Positions 1 to 8,676 of a stretch of DNA of 64,000 bases are shown piece by piece (the stretch's first letter is position 1; every line of letters starts with the position of its first letter). A model generated the notes under the pieces. The model saw nothing but the letters and a program-made list of their open reading frames with translations, was not told the origin of the DNA and made no database searches. The translations under genes were made by a program, and so were the position numbers. The DNA comes from Hungatella sp. UBA3048. GTDB taxonomy: Bacteria > Bacillota > Clostridia > Lachnospirales > Lachnospiraceae. The stretch is from NCBI GenBank assembly GCA_002367105.1, contig DFCS01000020.1, positions 1 through 64,000 on the forward strand. The letters run 5' to 3'.

Positions 1-14
1 TGGTTATTTACCAT

Positions 15-182
15 TTACTTTAGTTCATCCATGTTTTCATAACTAGTAAAAATAGGTCGAGTAGAGCATTGTAGTTTACTTGCAATACTCCTTGCATTTA
101 CAGTTTCAAATCCTGTTTCTCTTGTGATATCCAAGACAATATTCAAAATCATGTCTTTCGTTATTTTTGCTTTAGGTGGCAT
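15..182 (-). pseudogene. TetR/AcrR regulator, N-terminal HTH stub
   Basis: This is a 55-codon reading frame that begins MPPKAKITKD and has an AAGGAGAA ribosome site just upstream of the ATG at 182. The reading (LDITRETGF, then ARSIASKL) matches the N-terminal DNA-binding helices of TetR repressors. It stops at TAA right after ENMDELK, where a normal family member would continue for about 130 more residues as the ligand-binding domain. The longer frame up to 326 only extends through non-coding sequence. I read it as a truncated or nonsense-mutated repressor. The window edge prevents checking whether the missing part lies further left. Confidence 0.6.
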
Positions 183-359
183 AATAGTATTCTCCTTTAC
201 TAGATTTTTAAAAAAAAGGACTAGAAGATAAGCTGTAATGAATGAGGATGTGAGAGCAGATGCTTTCATGTCCTTTACTATTATACAATATTTAAGGCCT
301 GATAATATATAACCAGAGGAAATCAAATATAAAAAAAGTAGTCTAAGGAATTGACTTAA

Positions 360-679
360 GCGTTTGGAAGAGGATTTTCCAGATCAAACCTCCAAAATAT
401 GAGGGCGTTTTATTTAAACTATGACATTCGCCAGTCACTGACTGGCAAATTGAGCTGGACACATTATTGTGAGTTATTAAGTATTTCAGACAAAGATAAA
501 CGCAGTTTTTATGAAAATGAGTCAACGAATTCAAACTGGTCAGTAAGGGAAATGAAAAGGCAGATAAATACATCTTTGTTTGAGAGACTACTTCTTTCAA
601 AAGGAGATATTAATAAACAGGAAGTATTAAAAATGTCGGCTAAAGGGATTGAGTTGGCAAGGCCCGGGAGTATTTTAGA
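360..679 (+). pseudogene. YhcG/DUF1016-type nuclease fragment
   Basis: The open frame starts after a stop at 357-359, before any start codon, and its first residues (AFGRGFSRSNLQNM) already match the interior of the YhcG/DUF1016 N-terminal domain. It continues with GKLSWTHYCELLSI and WSVREMKRQINTSLFERL, both family hallmarks. Similarity fades after about residue 100 and the frame ends in unrelated sequence at 782. Both the 5' end and the C-terminal PD-(D/E)XK-like nuclease domain are missing. It is a remnant; these genes are common on mobile and defence-related DNA. Confidence 0.75.
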
Positions 680-1083
680 ATGCGAGCTAAAGGAAAATGG
701 CAAGTTAAGACAGGAGAGTTTGAGACTCTCTTTTTTGATGCCTTGGAAGAAGACGAAAAGCAGCTTATACAAAATGGTATAACTGGATAAAGAAAGCTTC
801 TATTGCAGGAAATCCAGCTACTGACAGTAAGCGAGGGGCGAATGCTGAAACGGATTGACGCATTGAAACATGATAATGAAGGTGCAGAACGAATTCTATC
901 AATTGAGGACGCTCTTACAAGGGTACAGTCAAACAGGCAAAAAGCCTTGATTCCTTACACAGGAATGGATATGATGATGCTCATCTAGAACTGGAGATCA
1001 TGAAAGTTGAACTGAAGATCATGAAAGTTGAACTGGAGACAATGAAAGGCAATCCTGATCAAAAGATAGAGGAAGATGGATAA
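680..1083 (+). pseudogene. Broken gene, possibly phage terminase-small-subunit-like
   Basis: An ATG at 680 follows GGGAG at a good distance and opens a coherent frame (MRAKGKWQVKTGEF...) that hits TAA at 788-790. The same frame continues sensibly after that stop (KLLLQEIQLLTVSEGRMLKR, then LSIEDALTRVQSNRQKAL) until near 965. There a frameshift leads to DDAHLELEIMK and a stop at 1081. One nonsense codon plus one frameshift would restore a protein of about 130 residues, mostly charged helix. The pattern reminds me of small phage DNA-packaging proteins, but I cannot name the family firmly. It abuts the YhcG remnant. Confidence 0.55.
988..1050 (+). repeat. 21-bp tandem repeat, three copies
   Basis: Three head-to-tail 21-bp units at 988-1008, 1009-1029 and 1030-1050 share the core GAACTGGAGATCATGAAAG. 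The second differs at one base and the third at a few. In the pseudogene frame each unit encodes a seven-residue ELxxMKx step, a heptad-like helical repeat. Confidence 0.85.
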
Positions 1084-1120
1084 ACAATTAAAATAAAAGA
1101 TAATAAACGAGCTTATTTTA

Positions 1121-1151
1121 TCATATAATCCCCACATTTCTATGATAAATT
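1121..1151 (+). promoter_or_regulatory. Promoter box 1 (shared 17-bp motif plus -10)
   Basis: TCATATAATCCCCACAT at 1121-1137 is followed after exactly 8 nt by TAAATT at 1146-1151, a plausible -10. The same box and spacing recur at 4060 and 9933. No consensus -35 is present, which suggests an activator-dependent promoter. It would drive the NlpC/P60 gene and possibly the two-component genes after it. Confidence 0.6.
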
Positions 1152-1198
1152 GTAACGGAAATGTAATATATGAGACAAACATACGAGGGGATAAAATC

Positions 1199-1813
1199 AT
1201 GCGAAAGAGTAAATTCATTCAAGGAAACATGGGAATGGCTGCAGTTTTTGCGGGGCTGATAATCACTTTGGTCAACAGTTTTCCTGTTAATGCACAGCCT
1301 GTTGTGACGGAAGAAGCCACAAGTTATGAGAATACAGAAATGCCGATTGTAGAAAGCTTTCAAATATCAGAAAGCAGCAATGGGGAGGTTTCAACATTAA
1401 TCACAGCAATCGGTCCGGGAATTCCCCAGACGCAAGCTGCTGCCGAAGCGCCTCCGGAGTCCCAGGAAGGCATAGGGGAACAGGTCGTCTCATTTGCTTC
1501 ACAGTTTATAGGAAATCCATATGTATACGGTGGAACCAGTCTGACAAATGGTGCCGACTGCTCTGGCTTTGTCATGAGTGTATTCCGGCAGTTCGGAATA
1601 TCACTGCCCAGAACCTCAAGAGAACAGGGACGCTCGGGTATCGATGTTGCCGGCCTTGAAAATGCAAGGCCGGGTGATGTAGTATTCTATGAAGGACATA
1701 TTGGTATTTATATGGGGCAGAATCAACTGGTGCATTCAAGTAACCCGGAAGATGGAATTAAAGTATCACCAGTGACATATAAGCCCATACTTTCTATCAG
1801 GCGTTTTTTATAG
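1199..1813 (+). CDS. Secreted NlpC/P60 peptidoglycan hydrolase
   Basis: The start at 1199 is chosen because GAGGGG lies 8 nt upstream; an earlier in-frame ATG at 1142 lies inside the promoter. Residues 1-32 form a signal peptide ending VNA. A low-complexity linker follows to about residue 92. The NlpC/P60 domain carries the catalytic Cys121 in ADCSGF and His167 in EGHIGIYMG. The family cleaves gamma-D-Glu/diamino-acid bonds in wall peptides outside the cell. At 204 residues it is a minimal single-domain enzyme with no wall-binding repeats. It sits just before a two-component pair and shares its promoter box with two other envelope transcription units. Confidence 0.88.
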   Translation: MRKSKFIQGNMGMAAVFAGLIITLVNSFPVNAQPVVTEEATSYENTEMPIVESFQISESSNGEVSTLITAIGPGIPQTQAAAEAPPESQEGIGEQVVSFASQFIGNPYVYGGTSLTNGADCSGFVMSVFRQFGISLPRTSREQGRSGIDVAGLENARPGDVVFYEGHIGIYMGQNQLVHSSNPEDGIKVSPVTYKPILSIRRFL

Positions 1814-1876
1814 TATAATGCAAGGACAGGATTCGAAACTATAAAATTAAGAAATAAAAAAATAAAGAGGAAGAAG

Positions 1877-2578
1877 ATGAAAAGAAACAGGACAATTCTC
1901 ATTGTGGATGACGAGGAAAAAATAGTAAATGTATTGCGGGCATATCTTGAAAAAGAGGGTTATCAGGTATTAAGTGCTTATGACGGGACAACTGCAATGG
2001 AATTATTTAAATCCAATGATCTTACTCTGATTTTACTTGATTTAATGCTTCCTGATATTATGGGAGAACAGATTTGCCAAATGATACGCATGAGTTCGCG
2101 GGTTCCCATTGTTATGCTGACAGCGAAGACAGAAGAGGCAGATTTGATAAAAGGACTTCAAATGGGAGCAGATGATTACATTTTTAAACCTTTCAGCCCC
2201 AGAACAATTGTTGCTAAAATAGAGGCTATTTTAAGGCGGATAGAAAGCGATGAGCTTACCAGCATTCCGGTTTCCTATAACCAAGGGAGCCTTGTGATTG
2301 ATTTTCAAAATGCTGAAGTCAAAGTCTTCGGCAGGGATGCAGGTTTGACGCCGACAGAGTATAAAATATTGACCACCATGGCCAAGGCACCTAACTGGAT
2401 ATTTACCAGAGAACAGTTGATAACCTATGCCTTGGGAGACGATTTTGATGGATATGACAGAAGTATTGATACTTATATCAAGAGTATCCGTACTAAAATA
2501 GAAGAAGATCGTAAAAAGCCTGTTTTTATCCTTACGGTTCATGGAATGGGATATAAATTTACCGGAACTGAGTCATGA
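1877..2578 (+). CDS. OmpR-family response regulator
   Basis: A 233-residue regulator with a receiver domain (acidic pair DDEE at 11-14, phospho-acceptor Asp55 in LILLDLMLPD, conserved Lys in FKPFSP) and a C-terminal winged helix (GLTPTEYKILTTMA, IDTYIKSIRTKI). AGAGGA precedes the ATG. Its last codon overlaps the start of the kinase gene (ATGA), so the pair is translationally coupled. Placed between wall-hydrolase, foldase and VanW genes, it is probably an envelope-stress or wall regulator. It is the best local candidate to bind the boxes at 1121, 4060 and 9933. Confidence 0.93.
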   Translation: MKRNRTILIVDDEEKIVNVLRAYLEKEGYQVLSAYDGTTAMELFKSNDLTLILLDLMLPDIMGEQICQMIRMSSRVPIVMLTAKTEEADLIKGLQMGADDYIFKPFSPRTIVAKIEAILRRIESDELTSIPVSYNQGSLVIDFQNAEVKVFGRDAGLTPTEYKILTTMAKAPNWIFTREQLITYALGDDFDGYDRSIDTYIKSIRTKIEEDRKKPVFILTVHGMGYKFTGTES

Positions 2579-3981
2579 AAAAAACCTTAAAAAACACCTT
2601 GATTACCTCATATTCCGCTATAGCGGTGTTGACTGTTTTATGTCTGAGTCTTTTTTTTAATGTGATGGCTGACAGGATGTTTGAAACTTATGCAAAGAAA
2701 CAGCAAAAAAATCAGGTTGACCAGATTATTTTTCAAATTAACCAGCTATATAATTCCGAAACAGGCTTATATGACATAAATGGGATTGAAATTATTGGGT
2801 ATGCAGCTTTGCAAAATGGTATTATCATTCATATGCAATCAGCCAATAGAGACATTGACTGGGATGTTCGAAGTCACCGGGCTGAAGAGTGCAAGATGGT
2901 TTTGCAGCACGCTGAAAGCAATATGCATAAAACATATCCTAATTTTAAGGGCAGCTATACGGAGGAATCCTATCAATTAGAAAATGATGGAAAAATTACC
3001 GGAACGTTAAAAATAGGTTATTACGGTCCTTATTCTTTAAATGATGAGGAACTGGAACTATTAAAGGCATTGAATAAATCACTCCTGCTGATTGGGGCCA
3101 TCTCTCTGGTTGCAGTGATTATTTTTGGCGTTTTGATTGCACGTAACGTCTCAAAACCAATTACCGGTGTCATTCAAATGGCACAAAGGATAGCCGGTGG
3201 TGAGTATGGCGTGCAGTCAGATAAGAAAATCGCCATGGTGGAAACGTCGAATCTGGTAGAATCCATTAATAAGATGTCTTTGGCTCTTAAAGAGGACGAA
3301 AGGCAAAAGCGGCAGATAACGGCAGATGTAGCCCATGAGCTTCGCACCCCCCTTACGAATCTACAGTCTCATTTAGAAGCCATGCTGGATGGAATTTGGC
3401 CGGCAGATTATGAACATCTGGAGAGTTGTCATGGAGAGATACTCCGCCTTGTTGAGATCGTGGAACAGCTGCAGGAATTATATTATTTGGAAAACAGGAA
3501 ACAGGCATTGAACAAAACAAATTTTGAATTTCATGATTTGTGTGTGACTGTATTCCGGGATTTTGAAATTAAGAGGCAGGATAAAAATATAAGTCTGCGT
3601 ATGGCAATGCCTGCAGAAACACCAGTACATGCGGATTATTACAGATTGAAGCAATGTATGGTAAATTTGCTCTCCAATGCACTGACATATACCCCGGCGG
3701 GAGGCGATATAATAGTGGAGTTCCAGACTATAGCCAATAAGATTATAATCAAAGTGAAAGACAGCGGTCCCGGCATTCCGGCAGCAGATTTGCCATATTT
3801 ATTTGACCGTTTTTACCGTGTAGACAAGTCCAGAAGCAAAAAAAACGGCGGTATGGGAATCGGACTATCTGTCACAAGAGCAATTGTGGAAAAGCATGGC
3901 GGAGAGATTTATGCAGAAAGTGACTACGGTCAAGGGACTGTATTTACTATGGTATTACCAATAAACCCAAATATAAGATAG
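2575..3981 (+). CDS. Membrane sensor histidine kinase
   Basis: A 468-residue kinase. There is one N-terminal membrane helix (residues about 9-30), an extracytoplasmic sensor of about 130 residues, a second helix near 170-192 (LLIGAISLVAVIIFG), then HAMP. The dimerisation/phospho-acceptor box is VAHELRTPLTNL. The ATPase boxes are NLLSNAL, DSGPGIP and GGMGIGLSV. It overlaps the regulator by 4 nt and is the obvious cognate partner. The sensor region shows no named domain I recognise, so the signal is unknown. A strong terminator follows. Confidence 0.93.
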   Translation: MKKTLKNTLITSYSAIAVLTVLCLSLFFNVMADRMFETYAKKQQKNQVDQIIFQINQLYNSETGLYDINGIEIIGYAALQNGIIIHMQSANRDIDWDVRSHRAEECKMVLQHAESNMHKTYPNFKGSYTEESYQLENDGKITGTLKIGYYGPYSLNDEELELLKALNKSLLLIGAISLVAVIIFGVLIARNVSKPITGVIQMAQRIAGGEYGVQSDKKIAMVETSNLVESINKMSLALKEDERQKRQITADVAHELRTPLTNLQSHLEAMLDGIWPADYEHLESCHGEILRLVEIVEQLQELYYLENRKQALNKTNFEFHDLCVTVFRDFEIKRQDKNISLRMAMPAETPVHADYYRLKQCMVNLLSNALTYTPAGGDIIVEFQTIANKIIIKVKDSGPGIPAADLPYLFDRFYRVDKSRSKKNGGMGIGLSVTRAIVEKHGGEIYAESDYGQGTVFTMVLPINPNIR

Positions 3982-3988
3982 AAAATAA

Positions 3989-4042
3989 ATGAGCAGAAAA
4001 AATTTCGAAAAGAAGAAGTTTTCTGCTCATTTTATATTTTTT
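3989..4042 (+). terminator. Intrinsic terminator after the two-component genes
   Basis: The perfect arms ATGAGCAGAAAA (3989-4000) and TTTTCTGCTCAT (4019-4030) flank an 18-nt loop and are followed by a T-rich run to 4042. Confidence 0.9.
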
Positions 4043-4059
4043 AAAATATGCCTGTATCT

Positions 4060-4090
4060 TCATAAAATCCCCATATAACTTTTATAAAAT
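4060..4090 (+). promoter_or_regulatory. Promoter box 2 (shared 17-bp motif plus -10)
   Basis: TCATAAAATCCCCATAT at 4060-4076, then 8 nt, then TAAAAT at 4085-4090. It has the same box and spacing as at 1121 and 9933. It lies between the terminator and the parvulin gene, so it probably starts the foldase/SPFH operon. Confidence 0.6.
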
Positions 4091-4128
4091 TCTATTGATT
4101 ATGGTAGAAACTCAAATGGAGGAACATT

Positions 4129-6180
4129 ATGGATGACGATAAAAACTCAGCACTTGGAGATTTTCTGATTTCGGCGGGATTTCGCTCAAAGCCATCTTCA
4201 CGTTCTGAAGCTTCAGAGGAGATGAAGCCATCAGAAATCCCCGTCACAGCAGAGACAGAAGGGGATGAGGCTGTTCAGGATAAGGGTGCTTTGTTAAGAA
4301 AAAGACAGCGACCGAAGAGATGCATAATGGGAGCAGGAATACTCGCGGCTGCAGCATTGGCTGCTTATGGACTTTTTTATTTTCTGGAACCCAAGCCCCC
4401 GGCACCGGATGTGGTGGCCTCCTATAATGGAAAGGTAATTACAGTACGTCAGTTCGATGAGTTTATAGCAGTGGAGGAGGTCAGATCCAAAGAGCATATG
4501 ATATGCGACATTCACGGATATGACCACTCCAAATGTACTATGGAAGAACCCTGTGAACAGCATCCGGTTGATGGGATAGAAGGATATCATCAGGCTGTAA
4601 AAATGATGGCTGTAGAGCAGATTATTATGGACTGGGCAGATAGCAATGGAATTACAGCCAGAGAAGACGTACAGCATGGTATCATGGATTTAATCGGAGA
4701 TGCCAGTGTATATGAGATGATGAGTAGGATACACGATGAAGAGCTAACCCCTGACTCCATTCCCAAGTGGGAAATACAGCAGTATTATGATGCAAATAAG
4801 ATGGTTTATAAAGATAAAGCATTAGCAGAAGTGGAGGAAGAAATCCGGACAATTTTGCTGGCTAAAAAAGATGAGGAGTATTTTCCAGAATATATAAACA
4901 GGCTGAAAGAGACATCAGGATTGACGGTTGATTTTGAACTGCTTAAAATTACGGAGCCTGCCGAGCAGGAAATTAAGGAATATTACGTGAGAAATTTAAG
5001 TGAGTTTCAGAAAAATACATTTGCCAATGTCCAGCAGATTCTGCTGGAGAGCAGCGAAAAAGCGTCAGAAGCGGTGATAAAACTGAATTCCGGAGAATCC
5101 TTTGAGCAGGTGGCGGGAGCTTATGCAATAAATAAGAAGGTGGATGAAATTTCCATCGAACAAACGGGGAGCAGCAATTTTATGGAGATGACAGTATTCC
5201 GGCTGAGTAAAAATGAAATCAGTGATCCAATCGGCAATGAGGATGGTACTTATAGCATTATTAAAATGAAAGATATCACGGCTGCAGGAACGAAGTCGTT
5301 AGTTGAAGTAGAGAAAACAATTAAAGAGATCCTTTCAGGACAGATAATGGAGCGTGAATATGCATTGAAAAAAGATGAGGCTCTTTTTAGCGTTCATAGC
5401 AAGCGATATACTCTGGGGGAATTCTATACGGAATATAAGGAACTTCCGGAAGAATATCAAAAGATGTTTATGACTTATGAGGAAAAGAAGGAGCTTGTTG
5501 AACAATTAATTGCAAAAGAACTTCTTTTAGAGGAGACTGAGGACGAAAGCGGAGAAGCGGATAAACAACATGAATTGGAAGAATTAAAAATACAGTATAT
5601 CTCACAGGTAATACACCAAGAGGAAGTAGACGGAAAAATTGAAGATGCCACTGAGGAGGAAATGAGAACGTATTATGAAAAGAACCAGAAGCTGTTTAAC
5701 TCGCCGTCTAAAGTAAAGCTGAGTTTGATTTGGATCAGCCTCCCGGAAGACCGGAAGGATCAGGCAATTCAAAAAGCTGAAGAAGCATTGAATCTTATCA
5801 AAGATGGAACTGATTTTGCTGAGGTAGCAAAACAATATTCGGAAGATGGAACTGCATCGATCGGAGGTGAGATGAGGAATTGGTTTTATCAAGGATTTTT
5901 GACACCGGAGTTGGATGAAAAGGTCTTCAAGTTACAACCGGGAGAAGTCAGCAGTATCATAGAAAGTCAGGGAGGTTTGTATATCGTTCAGGTCAGAGAG
6001 AAAGAGGAATCACGGCTTATGACATATGAAGAGTCGGCCCAGTCGATTGCAGCACATTTAAAAGAACAGAAGCACATAGATTTGGAGCAGGGAATGGAAA
6101 GCGAAATATTGGAGGAAGCGAATTTAAGGATTTATAACAGGACTCTTAGAAAGTTAGTAAAAGAGAGGAAGTTCAACTAA
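4129..6180 (+). CDS. Membrane-anchored parvulin-type peptidyl-prolyl isomerase
   Basis: A 683-residue protein with a cytoplasmic acidic N-terminus (1-65), one membrane helix (about 66-87, GAGILAAAALAAYGLFYF) and a long extracytoplasmic part of SurA/PrsA type. A degenerate rotamase-like stretch lies at about 285-390. A well-preserved parvulin domain follows at about 535-640 (TDFAEVAKQYSEDG, GGEMRNWFYQGF, LQPGEVSSII). It helps fold secreted proteins. Unlike PrsA it is not a lipoprotein. Residues 126-145 hold a small Cys/His-rich insert (CDIHGYDHSKC, then CEQH) that could bind metal or form disulfides. It is first in an operon with three SPFH genes, so a link to membrane protein quality control is likely. 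Confidence 0.88.
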   Translation: MDDDKNSALGDFLISAGFRSKPSSRSEASEEMKPSEIPVTAETEGDEAVQDKGALLRKRQRPKRCIMGAGILAAAALAAYGLFYFLEPKPPAPDVVASYNGKVITVRQFDEFIAVEEVRSKEHMICDIHGYDHSKCTMEEPCEQHPVDGIEGYHQAVKMMAVEQIIMDWADSNGITAREDVQHGIMDLIGDASVYEMMSRIHDEELTPDSIPKWEIQQYYDANKMVYKDKALAEVEEEIRTILLAKKDEEYFPEYINRLKETSGLTVDFELLKITEPAEQEIKEYYVRNLSEFQKNTFANVQQILLESSEKASEAVIKLNSGESFEQVAGAYAINKKVDEISIEQTGSSNFMEMTVFRLSKNEISDPIGNEDGTYSIIKMKDITAAGTKSLVEVEKTIKEILSGQIMEREYALKKDEALFSVHSKRYTLGEFYTEYKELPEEYQKMFMTYEEKKELVEQLIAKELLLEETEDESGEADKQHELEELKIQYISQVIHQEEVDGKIEDATEEEMRTYYEKNQKLFNSPSKVKLSLIWISLPEDRKDQAIQKAEEALNLIKDGTDFAEVAKQYSEDGTASIGGEMRNWFYQGFLTPELDEKVFKLQPGEVSSIIESQGGLYIVQVREKEESRLMTYEESAQSIAAHLKEQKHIDLEQGMESEILEEANLRIYNRTLRKLVKERKFN

Positions 6181-6218
6181 AGAATTGTAATAATAAAGAA
6201 TAACAGAAAGGTTATCAA

Positions 6219-7754
6219 ATGGGAAGAAAAGAAAGAACAATATTTATTACAATCATGGCGAATATCGTGTTGATATTACTGCGGTTTTTTCTCGCCAAAA
6301 TTTCGGGCAGCATCGGATTGGAAGCAAATGCCTGGCATTCATTTACAGATGTTTTTGTATCTTCGGTAGTTTTCGTTGGACTGATGGCTGCCAGATTGGG
6401 AGCCGAAAGGTGGAATAAAGCCGTTAAAAAGGCAGAAAATGTACTGGCAATATTCGTTTCCTTATTTATATTCTACATGGGGTTTGAAATATTATCTGAC
6501 GCTCTGGCCGGTACTCATACAGAGTTGAAATATGTTCCTTTCGTAGCGGCAGGTACCTTTGTAGGAGTTGTAATCAATTATTTCATGGCCAGATATAAGA
6601 TCTATGTAGGGGAACAGACCGGCTCCCGCAGTCTGATCGCGGATGGTTACCACTCAAAGATGGATATGTACTGCTCAATAGCGGTTATGGTGGGAGTTAT
6701 GGGTTCTCTGTTTGGAATGAGCAGTCTGGATAAAATGGCGGCTATCGTGGCTATGGTATTGCTTTTGATATCTGGCTACGAAATACTATCTTCTAATCTC
6801 AAAATGATTCTGAACCCGGATGATGTGCAGATGCATATGGGACATACCCATGTTATTCCCCAAGGCAGCAAGAAAATGTATGCAGGAATTGCAGGCGCCT
6901 TTGCTGCAGCATATCTGTTATCTGGATTTTATACCGTGAATTGGGATGAAATTGGAATCGTACGAAGATTCGGAAAAGTGGTAAACAGCGATGCACGACC
7001 TGGAATCCATTACCGACTACCGGCTCCTATTGACCAAGTGACCATGGTAAAAAAAGACACCGTCCAAAAGCTGGAGACAGGGAGACTGGAATTGTTATCA
7101 GGTGATACTAATTTAATGAATGTAAATATGACAGTTCACTATAAGGTTGAAAACCCATTGGATTATGCACTGAATATTTCAGGACTTGAAACTCTTGTTC
7201 AAGCGGGAGCCACTGCCAGCATCCGTGAAACGGTAGGTCGCAAACAGCTTGACAATCTACTGACAGAAGGAAAAGCAGAGGTGGAGCAGGAGGTGAAAAG
7301 TCAGCTTCAGGAAGTGTTGGATACTAACGGAGCAGGTATTACTATTGCGGGAATTCAACTGATTGAAATGTCACCGCCGGAGGCTGTAAAAGCAAGCTTT
7401 CAGGATTTGGCCAGTGCGAGACAGGATAAGGCTGTCTACATAAATGAGGCTACTGCATATAAAAACACCGTTATTCCCCAAGCAAAGGCTGACGCTTATA
7501 AACAGGTAGCTGAGGCAGAAGGATATAGGGAGAAGAAAACAAGAAATGCAGAAGGTGATGCAGCGTTATTTGCAGAAAAGCAGGCAGCCTATGCCGCATC
7601 GAAAGGAGTGACAGAATTCAGAATGTATATGGAGGCAATGGATAAAATCTTGCCGAATGTTCAGAAGATTCTGCTGGGAGCTGATGTGTATATTGATAAC
7701 GCAGAATTATGGATTTCTAATAGCAGCTATAAATTTACAGGAGGAGCGCAATAA
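6219..7754 (+). CDS. Cation-efflux (CDF) transporter domain fused to HflK-like SPFH protein
   Basis: A 511-residue chimera. Residues 1-200 are a CDF transporter membrane domain with both HxxxD metal-site motifs intact: His40-Asp44 in WHSFTD and His145-Asp149 in YHSKMD. The usual cytosolic CDF tail is absent. After a His-containing linker (MHMGHTHV) comes another membrane helix (about 222-238) and an SPFH/band-7 domain (NWDEIGIVRRFGKVV, GIHYRLPAPIDQV) with a coiled-coil tail to about 490. HflK/HflC assemblies cage the FtsH protease in the membrane. The frame is uninterrupted and its stop overlaps the next start, so fusion by sequencing error is unlikely. Zn2+/Mn2+ transport is inferred from the HxxxD ligands only. 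Confidence 0.85.
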   Translation: MGRKERTIFITIMANIVLILLRFFLAKISGSIGLEANAWHSFTDVFVSSVVFVGLMAARLGAERWNKAVKKAENVLAIFVSLFIFYMGFEILSDALAGTHTELKYVPFVAAGTFVGVVINYFMARYKIYVGEQTGSRSLIADGYHSKMDMYCSIAVMVGVMGSLFGMSSLDKMAAIVAMVLLLISGYEILSSNLKMILNPDDVQMHMGHTHVIPQGSKKMYAGIAGAFAAAYLLSGFYTVNWDEIGIVRRFGKVVNSDARPGIHYRLPAPIDQVTMVKKDTVQKLETGRLELLSGDTNLMNVNMTVHYKVENPLDYALNISGLETLVQAGATASIRETVGRKQLDNLLTEGKAEVEQEVKSQLQEVLDTNGAGITIAGIQLIEMSPPEAVKASFQDLASARQDKAVYINEATAYKNTVIPQAKADAYKQVAEAEGYREKKTRNAEGDAALFAEKQAAYAASKGVTEFRMYMEAMDKILPNVQKILLGADVYIDNAELWISNSSYKFTGGAQ

Positions 7755-8668
7755 TGGAAAAACATAGCACCGGAGGAAATCGTAAGGCAAACAAAAAGGT
7801 AATTGTTACCATCGGTTTAATCGTTACATTGTTTATTGGAACTCTTGTAGTATATAAAGTAGATGTGACAGAATATGCGGTAGTTACCCAATTCGGTAAT
7901 CCCGTGGTTACGGTAGCAGAACCTGGGATCAGAATAAAGCTGCCTGATCCGGTTCAGTCAGTGCAAAGACTTGATAAAAGAGTTCAGGTTTATCAGGCAG
8001 ATTCCCTGGAATTACTGACATTAGATAAAAAAAGTGTTGCCATTGATTACTATGGAACATGGAAAATTACAGAACCGGTTACTTATATGAAAACCGTAAA
8101 AGATAAGGCAGGGGCTGAGGCCAGACTGTCAGATGTATTTTCTTCCAGCTTGGGAATACAGATGGGTAAATATAACCTTGAGGAATTGGTAAACGTTGAT
8201 GCTGATCTATTAAAGCTTGAGACCATGCTTACCGATACAGTATCCTATGCCAAAGAAAAAGCCGCCGATTATGGCATTGAGGTGATTGATGCCAAAATAA
8301 GAGTTCTGAATTTTCCTGAATCAAATAAACAGAGTGTATATGACCGTATGAAGGCGGAACGAGAGCAGATGGCAAAGAAGTACCGCTCGGAAGGAAGTGA
8401 AGAAGCGGCCAAAATCAGGGCAGATGCAGAGAAGGAGCAGCAGATTATTTTGTCAGAGGCATATAAACAGGCACAGCAAATCAAAGGCAGCGGAGATGCG
8501 GAGGCAATCCGGATTTATGGAGAGGCATTCCAGAAAGATCCTGAATTCTATGAGTTTATCAGAACGTTGGAAACATATGAAAAAACCATTGATGGAAAGA
8601 CTACTCTCATTCTTCCATCTACAGCGGAAATACTGAAGTACTTAAGTGGAAGTACAGGTGCTAATTAG
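7754..8668 (+). CDS. hflC: HflC-like SPFH/band-7 protein
   Basis: A 304-residue protein with one N-terminal membrane helix (about 17-36) followed by the SPFH domain (EYAVVTQFGNPVVTVAEPGI, RIKLPDPVQSVQRLD) and the alanine/glutamate-rich coiled coil (SEEAAKIRADAEKEQQII) typical of HflC. In bacteria HflC pairs with HflK to form a large cage around FtsH in microdomains. Its ATG overlaps the stop of the CDF-SPFH gene by one base, indicating coupled translation and a likely shared complex. No ftsH is present in the window. Confidence 0.9.
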   Translation: MEKHSTGGNRKANKKVIVTIGLIVTLFIGTLVVYKVDVTEYAVVTQFGNPVVTVAEPGIRIKLPDPVQSVQRLDKRVQVYQADSLELLTLDKKSVAIDYYGTWKITEPVTYMKTVKDKAGAEARLSDVFSSSLGIQMGKYNLEELVNVDADLLKLETMLTDTVSYAKEKAADYGIEVIDAKIRVLNFPESNKQSVYDRMKAEREQMAKKYRSEGSEEAAKIRADAEKEQQIILSEAYKQAQQIKGSGDAEAIRIYGEAFQKDPEFYEFIRTLETYEKTIDGKTTLILPSTAEILKYLSGSTGAN

Positions 8669-8676
8669 GGGGGTAT

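Noticed and set aside
988..1050. A CRISPR or phase-variation repeat array
   Set aside because: There are only three contiguous 21-bp units without spacers, and units of 21 bp keep the frame; better read as a heptad-encoding repeat.
985..1363. Minus-strand frames opposite the 21-bp repeat and the NlpC/P60 start
   Set aside because: They are shadows of the tandem repeat and of the plus-strand gene, with no start signals.
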